This document shows, in pieces, positions 6,378 to 7,037 of a stretch of 7,037 nucleotides of DNA. The DNA is from an uncultured Pseudomonadota bacterium. GTDB lineage: Bacteria; Pseudomonadota; Gammaproteobacteria; Burkholderiales; SG8-39. The position numbers and the translations under genes were made by a program. The number at the start of each line of letters is the position of its first letter. Position 1 is the stretch's first letter. The DNA is taken from the NCBI GenBank assembly GCA_903864555.1, contig CAIPGJ010000686.1:1-7037 (forward strand). The letters run 5' to 3'. A model generated the notes under the pieces. The model did not search any database. It was not told the origin of the DNA and was given only the letters and a program-made list of their open reading frames with translations.

Positions 6378-6905
6378 ATGGGAAACAACCTTCCCGGCTT
6401 CAATGCGCCGGCCGCCGGATTCGATGCCCCCTTTGACATGCTGGCCGCCTGTCACGAACGCATTAGCAACCTGCTGGACATCATCGGCAGGCTGCAGGCG
6501 CACCTGCCGGTCCGCGGCGCGGACTCTGAAGCCCGGGCTGCGGCCGTGCGCATCCTTCGCTACTTCGACATGGCTGGCCCCAAACACCATGCCGACGAAG
6601 AAGCCGATCTTTTCCCCTTGCTCGAATCCCGGGCGGCCCTGAGCGAACTGCTGCCAAAGCTGAGAGCAGATCACCGCGACATGGAAGCTGCATACGCCGT
6701 ATTCAGGCCCGGCCTCGTGGCCGTGGCTGAAGGCGATGCAGTCCTGTGGCAGCAGGGGCCTGCGACCCATTTCTGCCTGCTGTACCGCCGGCATATCGCA
6801 CTGGAGGATGCCGAGTTGATTCCCGTCGCCAGCGCGCTGATCAGCGCAGCGGAGCAGGAACAGCTGGGCAGATCCATGGCCGATCGACGCAAGACCACCT
6901 CTTGA
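6378..6905 (+). CDS. Hemerythrin (HHE) domain protein
   Basis: The 175-residue product is a stand-alone four-helix hemerythrin-like protein expected to bind a non-haem di-iron centre. Candidate iron ligands are H26 (AACHERI), the H70/H71 to E74/E75 pair (KHHADEEADLF), H99 (RADHRDME) and H139 to E143 (RRHIALEDAEL), with H131 nearby. No signal peptide or membrane segment is seen, so it should be cytoplasmic. Relatives bind O2 or NO, store iron, or repair Fe-S clusters (YtfE/RIC group), but the extra N-terminal ScdA-type domain of some RIC proteins is missing. ATG 6378 was chosen because the conserved N-terminus (GFDAPFDMLAACHERI) begins soon after it. The open frame continues upstream, but only as a shadow of the flavoprotein gene. 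No Shine-Dalgarno is visible 7 bases after the preceding stop, suggesting coupled translation. Confidence 0.88.
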   Translation: MGNNLPGFNAPAAGFDAPFDMLAACHERISNLLDIIGRLQAHLPVRGADSEARAAAVRILRYFDMAGPKHHADEEADLFPLLESRAALSELLPKLRADHRDMEAAYAVFRPGLVAVAEGDAVLWQQGPATHFCLLYRRHIALEDAELIPVASALISAAEQEQLGRSMADRRKTTS

Positions 6906-7037
6906 ATCCTGATTGGTATGAATATCTGAAATGGCTGCACGTCGGGCTGGTCACGCTCAGCATCACCGGCTTCGTGCTGCGCTGGACGGCATCGATGCAT
7001 GGAGCCGACTGGATGCGGGCACGCTGGGTGCACATCG
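6902..7037 (+). CDS. SirB2-family integral membrane protein (3' end missing)
   Basis: The last 136 bases encode the N-terminus of a protein reading (M)NPDWYEYLKWLHVGLVTL then SITGFVLRWTASMHG, and the frame is still open at the window edge. The first hydrophobic segment, with the LKWLHVG...SITGFVLRW pattern, resembles SirB2-family inner-membrane proteins (small, several-helix proteins of unknown function, named after a Salmonella locus). The best start is TTG 6902, overlapping the hemerythrin stop (TTGA at 6902-6905). The ATG at 6918 is in another frame and stops at once, and the next in-frame ATG is after the first helix. No strong Shine-Dalgarno is seen, so expression may rely on coupling. 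Family assignment rests on 45 residues and is moderately secure. Confidence 0.68.
   Translation, partial: MNPDWYEYLKWLHVGLVTLSITGFVLRWTASMHGADWMRARWVHI

Overview
The window is a fully packed, single-strand (+) stretch of a GC-rich genome. It belongs to a nitrate-respiring, probably denitrifying, proteobacterium. The evidence is a respiratory nitrate reductase operon (narH-narJ-narI) with very close similarity to the E. coli/Pseudomonas membrane-bound Nar enzyme, the proteobacterial parvulin gene found after narI in Pseudomonas-type nar operons, and an FNR/ANR-type anaerobic control site. Beta- or gammaproteobacteria are the likeliest; the sequence alone does not settle the genus.

Region 1 (1-3983) is the tail of a nar operon. 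It holds the 3' two-thirds of narH (electron-transfer subunit, three of the four cluster motifs visible), narJ (assembly chaperone), narI (cytochrome b membrane anchor with all four haem-ligating histidines at the E. coli positions), a cytoplasmic PpiC-type peptidyl-prolyl isomerase, and a beta-class carbonic anhydrase. Genes overlap or are separated by fewer than 20 bases, so one transcript is expected. narG, and perhaps narK, should lie just upstream of the window.

Region 2 (3984-4163) is the only sizeable intergenic gap (180 bases). It contains a near-perfect FNR/ANR/DNR palindrome (4009-4022). A plausible -10 element lies at the spacing expected for a class II FNR-activated promoter, and a leader of about 107 bases follows.

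Region 3 (4164-7037) is a second gene set under that promoter: a radical SAM/SPASM protein of unknown substrate, a nitronate monooxygenase/2-nitropropane dioxygenase-like flavoprotein with an unusual cysteine-bearing C-terminal extension, a stand-alone hemerythrin (HHE) protein, and the start of a SirB2-family membrane protein cut off by the window edge. The last three are tightly packed (7-base gap, then an overlap), so they are probably co-translated.

Working model (inference): region 1 reduces nitrate at the quinol pool, with dedicated folding help from NarJ and the parvulin and with carbonic anhydrase supplying bicarbonate/CO2 balance. Region 3 is an anaerobically induced accessory module combining radical, flavin, di-iron and membrane chemistry, perhaps for handling reactive nitrogen by-products or for O2-independent modification of a cofactor or peptide. 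This second module is the least explained and most interesting part of the window.
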